Shown: piece by piece, positions 23,509 to 32,464 of the stretch
Layout: every line of letters starts with the position of its first letter
Position numbering within the stretch: the stretch's first letter is position 1
Assembly (NCBI GenBank): GCA_035536935.1
Contig: DATLNC010000044.1
Span: 1-57,715, forward strand
Direction: 5' to 3'
Length of the DNA: 57,715 bases
From: DATMER01 sp035536935
GTDB lineage: Bacteria > Acidobacteriota > Thermoanaerobaculia > Multivoradales > UBA5704
Position numbers and translations under genes: made by a program
The notes under the pieces: generated by a model
The model's input: the letters and a program-made list of their open reading frames with translations, nothing else
Told to the model about the DNA's origin: nothing
Databases searched by the model: none

Positions 23509-24407
23509 ACGTGGATCTGTCCCCCGAAGACCGCACCATCCTGGCCTCGCTGGAGGAGCCCGAGACGGGCGCGGGCGAGACTACGGAGGCTGACGAGACG
23601 CTGGCGCGCCTCTACACGGAGGTGCTGGGGCTGGTCCCCTACGAGCTGGAGCCGGCGGCTCCCCGGCCGGAGGTCAAATCGCGGCTTCTGTCCATGATTC
23701 GCGGCGACGAGACCCTGCCCGGAGACGAGACCCAGGAGATGGAGCCCCGGCCCACTCCGCCGGTCGTCCTCGCACCGGCCCCGCCTGCCCCGGTCCCTGT
23801 TCCTATGGCTTCGCGCGAGATGCCAGCCGCTCGCGGCATGGCCATGTCGGCGCGGCGGCGGAGCATCTGGCCGATGGCCCTTGCTGCCGCGCTGTTCCTC
23901 GCCCTGGGCGGCCTCTGTGGTTGGCTTTTCCTACGTCAGGCGCGGATGGAGGAGACCATCGCCCGTCTGGAGACCGAGCTGGCCACTGAGCGGCGGGAGG
24001 CGGAGCAGTCGGTCGCGGGGATGCAGGCGGCGATGGAGCGGATGCGGGTGAACTTCTCGCTGGTGACGGCCCCCGCGGTGAAGGTGATGCCGCTACGGCC
24101 GGTAGACCCGCAGAATCAAGGCCGCGGCATCCTCTTCGTGGCCGCGGACAACCAGCACTGGTACCTGGCGGTCCACGAGCTTCCGCCTGCCCCGCCGGGC
24201 CGCGACTACCAGCTGTGGTGGGTTGCCGAAGAGGGAATGTTCAGCGGCGGTGTCTTCGATCCCGGCGCCGGGGAGAAGGTGGAGCTCTACTCGGAAACCA
24301 TGCCCGGCGGGACGCGGGACGTGATGATCACCCTGGAGCCCGCACGGGGCGGCTCGAAGCCGACCGGCCCGGAGGTCCTCCGGGCGGCCGGGGTCTATCA
24401 ACTCTAG
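23505..24407 (+). CDS. RskA-like membrane anti-sigma factor
   Basis: This 300-residue protein overlaps the sigma gene by four bases (TTGTGA). It has an acidic N-terminal cytoplasmic domain (about 1-115), a Pro-rich linker, one membrane helix (IWPMALAAALFLALGGLCGW) and a short coiled coil. The extracytoplasmic RskA C-terminal domain contains DNQHWYLAVHELPPAPPGRD and YQLWWVAEEG. No HxxxCxxC zinc motif is present in the N-terminal domain, so it is a zinc-less anti-sigma. It would hold the sigma factor at the membrane until a signal releases it. Confidence 0.85.
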   Translation: MNVDLSPEDRTILASLEEPETGAGETTEADETLARLYTEVLGLVPYELEPAAPRPEVKSRLLSMIRGDETLPGDETQEMEPRPTPPVVLAPAPPAPVPVPMASREMPAARGMAMSARRRSIWPMALAAALFLALGGLCGWLFLRQARMEETIARLETELATERREAEQSVAGMQAAMERMRVNFSLVTAPAVKVMPLRPVDPQNQGRGILFVAADNQHWYLAVHELPPAPPGRDYQLWWVAEEGMFSGGVFDPGAGEKVELYSETMPGGTRDVMITLEPARGGSKPTGPEVLRAAGVYQL

Positions 24408-24808
24408 GAAATCCGAGCCCGCCGCTCCAGGACCTTCACGCGCTTGTCCAAGTTTTTATAGCTGCTTTGGATCAGCGCCTTGAGGTCGCTGAATTCCAGC
24501 GCAACCTCCGGCTTGGAAGCATCCAGCTTCTCATTGACCATGACCACGCCTTCGGCCACCTGCTTGATGTCATCCCGCAGGGCCTCGACCTTCACATCGG
24601 TCAGACGGAGTTGTTCATCCATCTTGTTGAAGCGTTGAGACATCTCCTCCCGGAGCCCCTGGATCTGCTGGGAGGTTCCCTCGCGGAGCCCCTGGAACTG
24701 CGGAGTGAAGCTTTCAGCGATTCCTCGAAACCGCTCGTCGATTCCTCGAAACCGCTCGTCAATTCCTCGAAACCGTTCGTCGAGATAGGCGATCAGTTCT
24801 GGGTCCAT
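24404..24808 (-). CDS. Coiled-coil protein with three perfect heptad repeats
   Basis: This 134-residue protein starts DPELIAYLDERFRGIDERF and repeats ERFRGID/A three times, then runs on as a coiled coil (QQIQGLREEMSQRFNKMDEQ). It has no membrane segment and no catalytic motif; similar short coiled-coil proteins occur widely without known function. GGAGAACGC precedes the ATG. At DNA level the repeats are three 21-bp copies at about 24719-24781, near identical to one another, indicating recent slippage. It overlaps the anti-sigma gene by four bases tail to tail. Confidence 0.75.
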   Translation of the reverse strand: MDPELIAYLDERFRGIDERFRGIDERFRGIAESFTPQFQGLREGTSQQIQGLREEMSQRFNKMDEQLRLTDVKVEALRDDIKQVAEGVVMVNEKLDASKPEVALEFSDLKALIQSSYKNLDKRVKVLERRARIS

Positions 24809-24902
24809 GCGTTCTCCGTAGCGTTCAGGGGATAAAGGCTACCATGGTCCCTCGGTCAACGGAAGCCCTCGAACGGCACATCGTGTGCATCGTGCCCTCG
24901 GC

Positions 24903-25016
24903 GTGTCGAGCACGAATCTTTCGTTCCGCCGGTTGCCCGTCGGCGCCGAGGTGACGCCCGAAGGGGTTCACCTCCGGGTCTGGGCTCCCAAGCGAAACAA
25001 GGTCGAGGTCGCATGA
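24903..25016 (+). pseudogene. TreZ (malto-oligosyltrehalose trehalohydrolase) N-terminal relic
   Basis: A GTG-started frame of 37 codons encodes RRLPVGAEVTPEGVHLRVWA followed by PKRNKVEVA, the start of the N-terminal CBM48-like domain of TreZ. It then hits a TGA that overlaps the ATG of the glycogen debranching gene (GCATGA). The rest of treZ is absent. An internal deletion has apparently fused its first 37 codons to the upstream edge of the next carbohydrate gene. It could still be translated and couple translation of that gene. Confidence 0.65.
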
Positions 25017-27016
25017 CGGTTGCGCTAGAGCGGCGGGAAGTCGAGATGGAGGAGGACAGCGGACCCGAGCCGCTGCCCGCGGCCCGGCTGACCCGCGAGT
25101 GGCTGGTGACCAACGGGCTGGGAGGCTACGCCGCCGGCACGTTCTCGGGCGTGGCCACGCGCCGCTATCACGGCACCCTGATCGCGGCCCTGCCGGCGCC
25201 CCTCGGACGGACGCTGATGCTCGGCCAGCTTACGGAGGTCCTCCGCCTGCCGGACGGCACCATCGTCCCTCTGGGCGGCGAGTCCGGACACCTGGGGGAG
25301 CTCCGGCTGGAGTCCGGGCTCCCGGTCTGGCGCTACGCGGCCCACGGCTACGTCCTGGAGAAGCGGGTCTTCCTCGGACACCTTCAGAACACCGCCTACG
25401 TCCTCTACCGCCTGGCCGAGGGGACGGGGATCGTCCGCCTGGAGATGCACCCGACGCTCCACTTCCGCGGGCATGACGAGCCGGTCTCGAAGCCTCTGGC
25501 CGAGCCTTTCGTCTTCACTCACGTAGGGGACCGCTATGAGATCTGCGGCTCCGATCCCCGCCTGCCGTCCCTGCGTATGGCGATCCAGGGCGCCAATCCG
25601 ACCTTCACGCTGGCGGGCCGCAGGATCACAGAGGTGTCCTACGAGGTCGAAAAGCGCCGCGGGTACGACTGGAGCGGCGATCTCTGGTCGCCCGGATTCT
25701 TCGGCGCCGATCTGGCGGCGGACGAGGCTGAAGTGGCGTTGATCGCCTCGGTGGAGAGCTGGGAGACGATGCGCGCACTTTCCCCTCGGGAGGCTCTGGC
25801 AGCCGAGTTGGAGCGCCGCGAGCGGCTGGCCGGGATGGCCGGCGACGAAGAGGCAGCTCTGGCCCTCGCCGCCGATTCGTTCGTGGTGACCCCCGGCCGG
25901 GCCGAGGACGCGGCGCGGGCGCGCGCCGCCGGCGACGAGGCGCGCAGCATCATCGCCGGCTATCACTGGTTCACCGACTGGGGCCGGGACACCATGATCA
26001 GCCTCGAAGGGCTGACCCTCACCACCGGACGCCACTTGGAGGCCGGCTACATCCTGCGCACCTTCGCCCGCCACGTTCGGGACGGGCTCATCCCGAACCT
26101 GTTCCCCGAGGGCGACCGCGAGGGCCTCTACCACACGGCCGACGCCACTCTCTGGTTCTTCCATGCCCTCCATCGCTATATCGAGGTCACGGGCGACCGG
26201 GTCACCCTCGACCTCCTGCTGCCGACCCTGCTCGATATCGTCGACCATCATCTCCAGGGGACCCGCTTCGGCATCGGGGTCGATCCCGAGGACGGGCTGC
26301 TGAAGCAAGGGGCGGAGGGGTATCAGCTCACCTGGATGGACGCCAAGGTGGACGGCTGGGTGGTGACGCCGCGCCGGGGCAAGGCGGTGGAGATCAACGC
26401 CCTCTGGTACAACGCCCTCATGCTCCTGGAGGGATGGCTGCGGGAGCGGAGCCCCGACACGGCGCAGAAGATCGCCGAGCACGCCGAGCGCGCCCGGGAG
26501 TCGTTCAACCGCCGGTTCTGGTACGAGGCCGGAGGCTACCTATATGACGTGGTCGATGGGGAGGGGTTGGACGACTCCGCCTGCCGGCCGAACCAGGTCT
26601 TCGCCATCTCTCTGCCTCATCCGGTCCTGGCTCCGGAGCATTGGGAGCCGGTGATGCGCGTCGTTCGCGAGCGCCTGCTCACGCCGGTGGGGCTGCGCTC
26701 GCTGGCACCCGGCCATCCGGATTACACACCGATCTACGACGGCGATCTCCGCTCCCGCGACGCGGCCTATCACCAGGGGACCGTCTGGGGCTGGCTGATC
26801 GGTCCTTTCGTGGATGCCTGGCTGCGGGTCCATCCCGAGGACCGGCAAGGCGCGCGCGCAGCGCTCCAAGGATTCCTGCCTCACCTGGGAGAGGCCTGTC
26901 TCGGATCGATCAGCGAGATCTTCGACGCCGAGGAGCCGTACACCCCCCGTGGCTGCGTGGCCCAGGCCTGGAGCGTGGCAGAGGTTCTGCGCTGCTGGGT
27001 CAAGACGGAAGGCTGA
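25013..27016 (+). CDS. Glycogen debranching enzyme (amylo-alpha-1,6-glucosidase, GH133-like)
   Basis: This 667-residue protein has the N-terminal domain LTREWLVTNGLGGYAAGTFS and VATRRYHGTLIAALPAPLGR. The C-terminal catalytic (alpha/alpha)6 domain follows, with IIAGYHWFTDWGRDTMISLE, LIPNLFPEGDREGLYHTADA, GYQLTWMDAKVDGWVVTPR and RDAAYHQGTVWGWLIGPF. It removes alpha-1,6 branch residues from glycogen. The start overlaps the TreZ relic, in keeping with a former trehalose/glycogen operon. Array B begins five bases after the stop. Confidence 0.95.
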   Translation: MTVALERREVEMEEDSGPEPLPAARLTREWLVTNGLGGYAAGTFSGVATRRYHGTLIAALPAPLGRTLMLGQLTEVLRLPDGTIVPLGGESGHLGELRLESGLPVWRYAAHGYVLEKRVFLGHLQNTAYVLYRLAEGTGIVRLEMHPTLHFRGHDEPVSKPLAEPFVFTHVGDRYEICGSDPRLPSLRMAIQGANPTFTLAGRRITEVSYEVEKRRGYDWSGDLWSPGFFGADLAADEAEVALIASVESWETMRALSPREALAAELERRERLAGMAGDEEAALALAADSFVVTPGRAEDAARARAAGDEARSIIAGYHWFTDWGRDTMISLEGLTLTTGRHLEAGYILRTFARHVRDGLIPNLFPEGDREGLYHTADATLWFFHALHRYIEVTGDRVTLDLLLPTLLDIVDHHLQGTRFGIGVDPEDGLLKQGAEGYQLTWMDAKVDGWVVTPRRGKAVEINALWYNALMLLEGWLRERSPDTAQKIAEHAERARESFNRRFWYEAGGYLYDVVDGEGLDDSACRPNQVFAISLPHPVLAPEHWEPVMRVVRERLLTPVGLRSLAPGHPDYTPIYDGDLRSRDAAYHQGTVWGWLIGPFVDAWLRVHPEDRQGARAALQGFLPHLGEACLGSISEIFDAEEPYTPRGCVAQAWSVAEVLRCWVKTEG

Positions 27017-27020
27017 TAGG

Positions 27021-27260
27021 CGACATAGTATTTTTTTATGCGACATTTGAGATCTCGATGTCGCCAAACAAATTCTTAGGCGACATTCAGGCTCTAGATG
27101 TCGTCTACAATCCAAGTAGACGACACTTAAAGCTCGAATGTCGCCTACAATATCTTTGTGCGACACTGAATGTTTCTATGTCGCGCAGTAAGTTTTATTG
27201 TCGCGAAAAAGATCGAGATGTCGTCTAAAAAGGTTTTTGGCGACATCGGATCTCTTCAAT
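27021..27260. repeat. Array B: twelve 20-bp units with cores in both orientations
   Basis: Twelve consecutive units have an exact 20-nt step (27021, 27041 and so on to 27241). Six units begin CGACAT/C and six begin TCGC/TCGT preceded by TG. The core GGCGACAT and its reverse complement ATGTCGCC therefore appear at the same phase in alternating order (F F R F R F R F R R R F). The 14 or so bases between cores vary. Neighbouring opposite cores form hairpins, for example ATGTCGCC at 27058 with GGCGACAT at 27079. Hand-counted GC is about 41%, far below the flanking genes. The array lies between two convergent genes and its last unit covers the stop of the downstream one. A 20-nt period excludes a coding repeat. 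Confidence 0.85.
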
Positions 27261-28821
27261 CCCATCTGCAGCGCGCGGCGTCGCGCTCGGACGCCGAGGC
27301 CAGGCGGCAGGGGGATGGGCGGTTGCGGTTGCCGCTGGGAACGAGACGGCAATCCAGGACCAGCCGGATATCGGCGACATTGCCGGTCAGGTCGATCTCG
27401 GACTCCACGTCCTTGAAGCTCTCCTTCGAGATCTCGTAGCGGTATTTGCCCGGGAAGAGGTGCGAGACGATGTCCGCCGTCGAGGTCTCGACCGGCACGG
27501 AGGGCAGGCTCCGGGGGTAGATCCTGACGATGGCCCCGTCCTCGGGCGAGCTGAGGATGCAGAGGCTGCGCTGTGGCGACTCGCCGCTGGCGGCGAGGAA
27601 GTCCTGGACATGGCGGAGCAGCGGCTGGACCTTCCTGACTTCGGCCGCAGGCAGGAGCTCGACACGGGCCGCGGTCTCTTCCAGGAGGTCGGCCGCGGCG
27701 TCGCGGAAGGCGGTCAGCTCCGGGTAGGGGAGGCCCCGCGGGACTTCCTCCCGGGTGGCGGCGAGCAGCGCCAGGACCTCCGGCTTGGAGTAGAGGTTCC
27801 GCTCCTCGGGCAGGGTCTTCATCCCGACGTCGAGACCGGCCGCGATCCGCCGCACCTCGCGCTGGAACAGCTCCCCGAGCAGGGTCAGGTACTCCTCGCC
27901 CAGGAAGGGGGACGCGCTGTCCTCGACCGCGGCCTCGATCCGGAAGGGGCCGCTCCCCGCCAGCCAGCGCACGTCGCGGCTTGCCGAATTGTGCAGCCCG
28001 CCCGAGGTGGCGACCGTCTGCACCGTGCCCCCTTCGAGCGTCGCCAGGTCCGGGGCCGTGTTGCGCAGGCGCAGCCGGACGGGCTCCTTGGTGCCCAGGA
28101 CCATCCACTTGATGGGGGCGGACTGGAGAGGGCGGAGGCTCAGGAACGGGGGGAAGCGCCGGATCTGCACCGCGTCGATCCGCCCTTCGTCGCGCGCCGG
28201 GTCGAAGCCGGCGGCGACGGAGCCCGACAGCCGGTGCGGGCCCAGGCCGACCCGCGCGCAGACCGAGCGCCGGGACACCGCCACGAACGGGCCGGCCGGC
28301 CGGCCGTCGATCAGGACCCCCTGGCGGGCCGCTTCGTCGGGGAACCAGCCGCAGGCGCAGGCCACGCCGTCCTGAACCCACCGCGAGCCGCAGCGGGAGA
28401 GGCGGGGAGCGGAGGGGGCCTTTGCAGCCGGCACGATCCGCGACTGCTCCAACCCCGAGGCCTCCACCAGCCGCTTGCCCTTGGGATCGAGGTAGACCAC
28501 CGGCAGCGGCCCCATGGAATCCAGGTTCGCCGGGAGCTGCACCCGGAGCCGCGGCTCCGGCCCCTCGGCGGGCTGGGCCTCGACGCCGGCGATCTGCCAG
28601 CGGCCGCCCGGCGGCGTTTTAGCCAGGTTCAGGGGGATGATCTCGATCGTCTCGCCGGGGGAGACCAGGGGCGGCAGGCGGAGGAGGCCGTCCAGGCGCC
28701 CGACGGTCTTGCCCGGCCGCGCCATGATGGGATCGAGCTCCGGCCCGACCGGGCGCGAGGGGACGTCGGGGAGGAGGCCGAGGCTGGCCGTGGCGAGAAG
28801 AGCGAGGAGGGTTTTTCCCAT
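27256..28821 (-). CDS. Secreted protein with a PEGA-like C-terminal domain, function unknown
   Basis: This 521-residue protein has a signal peptide (GKTLLALLATASLGLLPDV) and several beta-rich segments with four scattered cysteines (LSRCGSRWVQDGVACACGWF). The last 100 residues read GAIVRIYPRSLPSVPVETST then PGKYRYEISKESFKDVESEI, the pattern of PEGA surface domains. I cannot assign a function. TAAACT lies 9 nt before the ATG. The 3' end runs into array B, and the final residues (RLASASERDAARCRWD) look like non-conserved read-through. Confidence 0.7.
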   Translation of the reverse strand: MGKTLLALLATASLGLLPDVPSRPVGPELDPIMARPGKTVGRLDGLLRLPPLVSPGETIEIIPLNLAKTPPGGRWQIAGVEAQPAEGPEPRLRVQLPANLDSMGPLPVVYLDPKGKRLVEASGLEQSRIVPAAKAPSAPRLSRCGSRWVQDGVACACGWFPDEAARQGVLIDGRPAGPFVAVSRRSVCARVGLGPHRLSGSVAAGFDPARDEGRIDAVQIRRFPPFLSLRPLQSAPIKWMVLGTKEPVRLRLRNTAPDLATLEGGTVQTVATSGGLHNSASRDVRWLAGSGPFRIEAAVEDSASPFLGEEYLTLLGELFQREVRRIAAGLDVGMKTLPEERNLYSKPEVLALLAATREEVPRGLPYPELTAFRDAAADLLEETAARVELLPAAEVRKVQPLLRHVQDFLAASGESPQRSLCILSSPEDGAIVRIYPRSLPSVPVETSTADIVSHLFPGKYRYEISKESFKDVESEIDLTGNVADIRLVLDCRLVPSGNRNRPSPCRLASASERDAARCRWD

Positions 28822-28841
28822 CCTCCGGGAAGTTTAACAGG

Positions 28842-29642
28842 TCAGCGGGTCGGCTCCACGCGGTCGGAGCTGCGCCCTCCGAGAACCGGGAAGGGATTGA
28901 CCGGGGCGCCGTCCCACCAGCGCTTCTCCGGCGTCAGGCGGAAGATGGCGAAGTGCAGGTGGGGTCCCTCGGGATTGGCGTTGCCCGAGGTGCCCACGTA
29001 GCCCAGTACCTGGCCGCGGCGAAGCATCATCCCTTCCTTGATGCCGTCGGCGTAGCGCTCCAGGTGGGCGTAGTAGTAGGCGTAGGTCTCGCTGGGGTCG
29101 AACTGGTAGATGGTGAGCCCCCCCTGCTTGCTGGTGAACAGCTTGGCGATCTTGCCGTCCTCGACCGCCATCACCGGCGTGTTGCGGGGGGCCATGATGT
29201 CGATCGCTTCGTGCACCCGCCCGCCGCCGCGGGAGTCTTCGAAGGTGTTCTGGAGCTGCTCGGGGCGGATCCCCTGGACCGGGAGGACCAGGTTCCGCTG
29301 CGTCAGCTCGGCGGGCGCCGGGAGCGCCGGCGGCCGTGCTTCGGCTTGGTGCCCCTCCAGCGGGCTGGGCTGCACCCAGGGGCGGGCCGCGCCGGTGGGG
29401 CTCTGCGGCGCGGGAGTGGCCGTGGCAGACGGCTGCCGCTGGACCTCCGGCGCGGGCTCCGCGGGCGCCGGCCGGGCGGCGGCCTGGTCCTGCTGGCTCG
29501 GTACATCGGCCGCGGGCAGGCCGCCCTCGGTGCGGAACCCGGTGTAGGCCCAGACGATGAAGAGTACCGTCAGCGCGCCCAGCACGAAGCCGCCGAGCCC
29601 TGCGGTCATCACCGCCGCGTTGGTTTTTCTTTCATCGCTCAT
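28842..29642 (-). CDS. M23-family peptidoglycan endopeptidase, membrane-anchored
   Basis: This 266-residue protein has an N-terminal membrane helix (AGLGGFVLGALTVLFIVWAY), a Pro/Ala-rich linker and a LytM/M23 domain with the zinc motif HEAIDIMAPRNTPV and the second motif GPHLHFAIF. Members cut peptide cross-links in peptidoglycan or regulate amidases. It is 12 bases downstream of the L,D-transpeptidase gene on the same strand, so the two cell-wall enzymes are probably co-expressed. Confidence 0.9.
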   Translation of the reverse strand: MSDERKTNAAVMTAGLGGFVLGALTVLFIVWAYTGFRTEGGLPAADVPSQQDQAAARPAPAEPAPEVQRQPSATATPAPQSPTGAARPWVQPSPLEGHQAEARPPALPAPAELTQRNLVLPVQGIRPEQLQNTFEDSRGGGRVHEAIDIMAPRNTPVMAVEDGKIAKLFTSKQGGLTIYQFDPSETYAYYYAHLERYADGIKEGMMLRRGQVLGYVGTSGNANPEGPHLHFAIFRLTPEKRWWDGAPVNPFPVLGGRSSDRVEPTR

Positions 29643-29654
29643 GGTCTTGTTCCT

Positions 29655-30659
29655 TTATGGCCGGAAGAGGACGGGCGTCCCCGGCTTGACCAGGCTTGCC
29701 ACGGTGAGCGCGTCCCAGTTGGTCAGGCGCACGCAGCCGTGCGATTGCGTGCGGCCGATCGTGCGGGGCTCGGGCGTGCCGTGGATCCCGTAGTGCTCCT
29801 TGCTGATGTCGATCCAGACGCTGCCGACCGGGTTGTTGGGGCCGGCCGGGATCTTCGCCTTGGTGTGCTCGGGGTCGGCGTCCCAGAACAGGTCCGGGTT
29901 GTAGTTGAACGTGGGGTTCTTCGCCACGCCCTTGACCTTCCAGTCGCCGATGGGCAGCGGGTCGTGCTCGCTGCCCGAGGTGACGGGGGCGTAGAAGAGG
30001 ACGTCGCCGCCGCGCTCCACGACCAGCGAGCCGTTCTCCTTGGACACGACCACCCGGACGTCGCCGGCCTCGGCGGCCGGCGCCTGGGCGCGGACGTTGG
30101 GCACGCGGACCGTCTCCCCCGCGGCGAACCTGGCCTTGGGGTTCAGCTTCTTGAGGAACTCGGGGGTGGCGTGGAACTTCTCGCTCAGGAGCTCCTGGAC
30201 GGAGGTGTAGCCCAGCGCCTCGAGCTTGGATTTCTCCACCATGTCCTCGGGGATCTGGACGAACGGCCCGTCCGCGTCCTCCTGGGTGATCGCGTACTCC
30301 GCCAGGGCCGGGCCCTTGCCGGCGATACCGGCTGCGTGCAGGTTCTCCCAGGTCGTCGGGTCGAGCTTGCCCGTCACGGGCAGGTCGTGGGCCTCCTGGA
30401 AGGCGGAGAGGGCCTTGCGGGTGTTCATCCCGGCCTTGCCGTCGATCACGCCGGGCGAGAAGCCGGCCCGGTCGAGGAGGACCTGTATGTCGAGGTCCTT
30501 GGCCTTCTCCATGGGAGTATTGGGAGTATCGGCAGCCGCGGGCGCCGCGGGCTGTTGCTCCTTCTCGATAGGGGGACGCGCCCCCGCAGCTAGAGGGAGT
30601 AGAAGAAAGAGGGCAAGAAGCATCTTCGAGCTTCGGAACATTCTCGGGTCTCCAGTCAT
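29655..30659 (-). CDS. L,D-transpeptidase (YkuD domain) with peptidoglycan-binding domain
   Basis: This 334-residue exported protein has a peptidoglycan-binding-like domain (VLLDRAGFSPGVIDGKAGMN then TRKALSAFQEAHDLPVTG). The YkuD catalytic domain ends with HYGIHGTPEPRTIG and the active-site SHGCVRLTNWDA, where Cys is the nucleophile. A signal peptide (SSKMLLALFLLLPLAAGARP) begins about six residues after the start. It forms 3-3 cross-links or attaches proteins to peptidoglycan. Confidence 0.9.
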   Translation of the reverse strand: MTGDPRMFRSSKMLLALFLLLPLAAGARPPIEKEQQPAAPAAADTPNTPMEKAKDLDIQVLLDRAGFSPGVIDGKAGMNTRKALSAFQEAHDLPVTGKLDPTTWENLHAAGIAGKGPALAEYAITQEDADGPFVQIPEDMVEKSKLEALGYTSVQELLSEKFHATPEFLKKLNPKARFAAGETVRVPNVRAQAPAAEAGDVRVVVSKENGSLVVERGGDVLFYAPVTSGSEHDPLPIGDWKVKGVAKNPTFNYNPDLFWDADPEHTKAKIPAGPNNPVGSVWIDISKEHYGIHGTPEPRTIGRTQSHGCVRLTNWDALTVASLVKPGTPVLFRP

Positions 30660-30744
30660 GTCAGGCAGTCGTCAGGCGGCATCGGGCCGCTTCCCACCTG
30701 AAGATGCAACGGCCAGGCCATCCCCATGAAAGAATGGGCGGCAG

Positions 30745-31863
30745 ATGAATCAGAAGACCCTCAGCCGCTACTTCTTCATCGCCATCCTGATCGGCGCCAC
30801 CGCGACCTTCCTCTACATGGTCCGCATGTTCGTCGTGCCGGTCCTGCTGGCGGCGGTCTTCACGACGCTGTTTTACCCGATGTTCGAATGGTTCATACAG
30901 AAATTCAAGGGCCGCCGGACCATCGCCGCCTTCGTCTGCTGCGTGCTCCTGCTGCTGGCCGTCATCCTGCCGATCCTGGGGGTGGCCAACCTGGTCACCC
31001 TGGAGGCGATCGACGTCTACCACACGGCCGAGGCCAAGATGTCCGAGATCATGGCCAAGGGGGGAGAGGGTCCGTTCGGCCAGTTCCGCAATTCCCCCTG
31101 GTTCCGGCAGTGGGGGCTGGACAAGGTGAACTGGAAGGCGAGCATCCAGGATGCCGCCAGCACCGCCGGCTCGTTCCTGGCTGTCGTGATCAACAAGACC
31201 TCCCGCGGCACGCTGCAGGGGCTGATCCTCCTGTTCACGACGCTGTTCACGATGTTCTACTTCTTCCGCGACGGGAAGACCCTGCTGCGCAAGCTGCGCT
31301 ACCTGATCCCCCTGGACCGGGAGTACAAGAACGCCATCGCGGCCCGCTTCTCCTCGGTCGCCAGGGCCACGGTCAAGGGGACTCTCCTGATCGCCCTGGT
31401 GCAGGGCACGCTGGCCGGGCTGACGCTCTGGATCTTCGGCGTCGACTCTCCGTTCCTCTGGGGGGTGGTGGCCACGTTTTTCGCCATCATCCCGCTGGTG
31501 GGGGCCTGGCTGGTGCTCTACCCCGCGGCCTTCATCCAGATGGCGACCGGCCACATGGGGCAGGGGATCGGCATCCTGCTGGTCACGGTGGTGGTGATCG
31601 TGAACGTGGACAATCTGATGCGCCCGCGCCTGGTCGGCCAGGAGACCGGGATGCACGACCTGATGGTCTTCTTCTCGACCCTGGGCGGCATCGCGATGTT
31701 CGGCGCCATGGGCTTCATCATCGGACCCATGATCGCCGCGCTGTTCCTCACCATGCTCGACATCTACAGCGAGGAGTTCAAGGAAGACCTCGAGGGGACG
31801 ATGACCCTGTCCTCGATCGTCGCTCCTTCTCCCGCACAAACCCTGAAGACTGGAGACCCCTGA
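30745..31863 (+). CDS. AI-2E (PerM-like) family membrane transporter
   Basis: This 372-residue multi-pass protein starts QKTLSRYFFIAILIGATATF and has the family's paired N-terminal helices. It has a soluble central segment (about 95-150) and the conserved LLFTTLFTMFYFFRDGKTLL, VQGTLAGLTLWIFGVDSPFL and MGFIIGPMIAALFLTMLDIY. Substrates of this large permease family are mostly unknown; the AI-2 link holds for only some members. The downstream DinB gene starts right after its stop. Confidence 0.85.
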   Translation: MNQKTLSRYFFIAILIGATATFLYMVRMFVVPVLLAAVFTTLFYPMFEWFIQKFKGRRTIAAFVCCVLLLLAVILPILGVANLVTLEAIDVYHTAEAKMSEIMAKGGEGPFGQFRNSPWFRQWGLDKVNWKASIQDAASTAGSFLAVVINKTSRGTLQGLILLFTTLFTMFYFFRDGKTLLRKLRYLIPLDREYKNAIAARFSSVARATVKGTLLIALVQGTLAGLTLWIFGVDSPFLWGVVATFFAIIPLVGAWLVLYPAAFIQMATGHMGQGIGILLVTVVVIVNVDNLMRPRLVGQETGMHDLMVFFSTLGGIAMFGAMGFIIGPMIAALFLTMLDIYSEEFKEDLEGTMTLSSIVAPSPAQTLKTGDP

Positions 31864-32373
31864 ATGGCAATCAAAGAGTCGATCCTGCCCGAGTTCGATC
31901 ACGAGATGAAGACCACCCGCAAGCTCCTGGAGCGCGTGCCGGAGCAGGACGCCGGCTGGAAGCCGCACGAGAAGTCCATGAGCCTGGGCCATCTCGCCGT
32001 GCACCTCGCGCAGATCCCCATGTGGGGATCGATGACCATGGGACAGACCGAGCTGGACATGAGCCCCCCGGGCGGCCGCCCCTACAAGACGCCCGAGTTC
32101 GAATCGACGGCCGCCGTCCTCGCCGCCTTCGACGAGCACGTACGGCAGTCGCGGGAGGCGATCGCCGGCGCCGCCTCCGACCAGGAGTTCATGGTCCCCT
32201 GGACGCTCAAGAACGGCGGCCAGACCATCTTCACCCTGCCGCGCGTGGCGACTCTGCGCTCCTTCGTGATCAACCACGTCATCCACCACCGGGGCCAGCT
32301 CTCCGTCTACCTGCGGCTCCGCAACGTGCCGGTCCCGTCCATCTACGGCCCGTCGGCGGACGAAGCCGCGTGA
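31864..32373 (+). CDS. DinB-family protein
   Basis: This 169-residue four-helix protein contains LPEFDHEMKTTRKLLERVPE, SLGHLAVHLAQIPMWG and VINHVIHHRGQLSVYLRLRN. The three His positions are those of the DinB/YfiT metal site. Members include bacillithiol- or mycothiol-dependent transferases and many without known reaction. Its ATG follows the permease stop by zero bases, so the two genes are co-transcribed. Confidence 0.85.
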   Translation: MAIKESILPEFDHEMKTTRKLLERVPEQDAGWKPHEKSMSLGHLAVHLAQIPMWGSMTMGQTELDMSPPGGRPYKTPEFESTAAVLAAFDEHVRQSREAIAGAASDQEFMVPWTLKNGGQTIFTLPRVATLRSFVINHVIHHRGQLSVYLRLRNVPVPSIYGPSADEAA

Positions 32374-32464
32374 CAGGTGTATCCTTGTAACTCATGGTTT
32401 TTATGATTTCGAGGGCAGGTCAAGTGGGGGCTTCAACAGCTCGTCGGGAAAGGGGTACATCAAC

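Noticed and set aside
25025..26482. Long minus-strand frame opposite the glycogen debranching enzyme
   Set aside because: Shadow frame; no family features and it lies entirely within a well-supported enzyme gene.
27021..27260. CRISPR array at the 20-bp repeats
   Set aside because: There are no identical repeats of 23-40 bp with unique spacers. The conserved core is only about 6-8 bp, in both orientations, and no cas genes are present.
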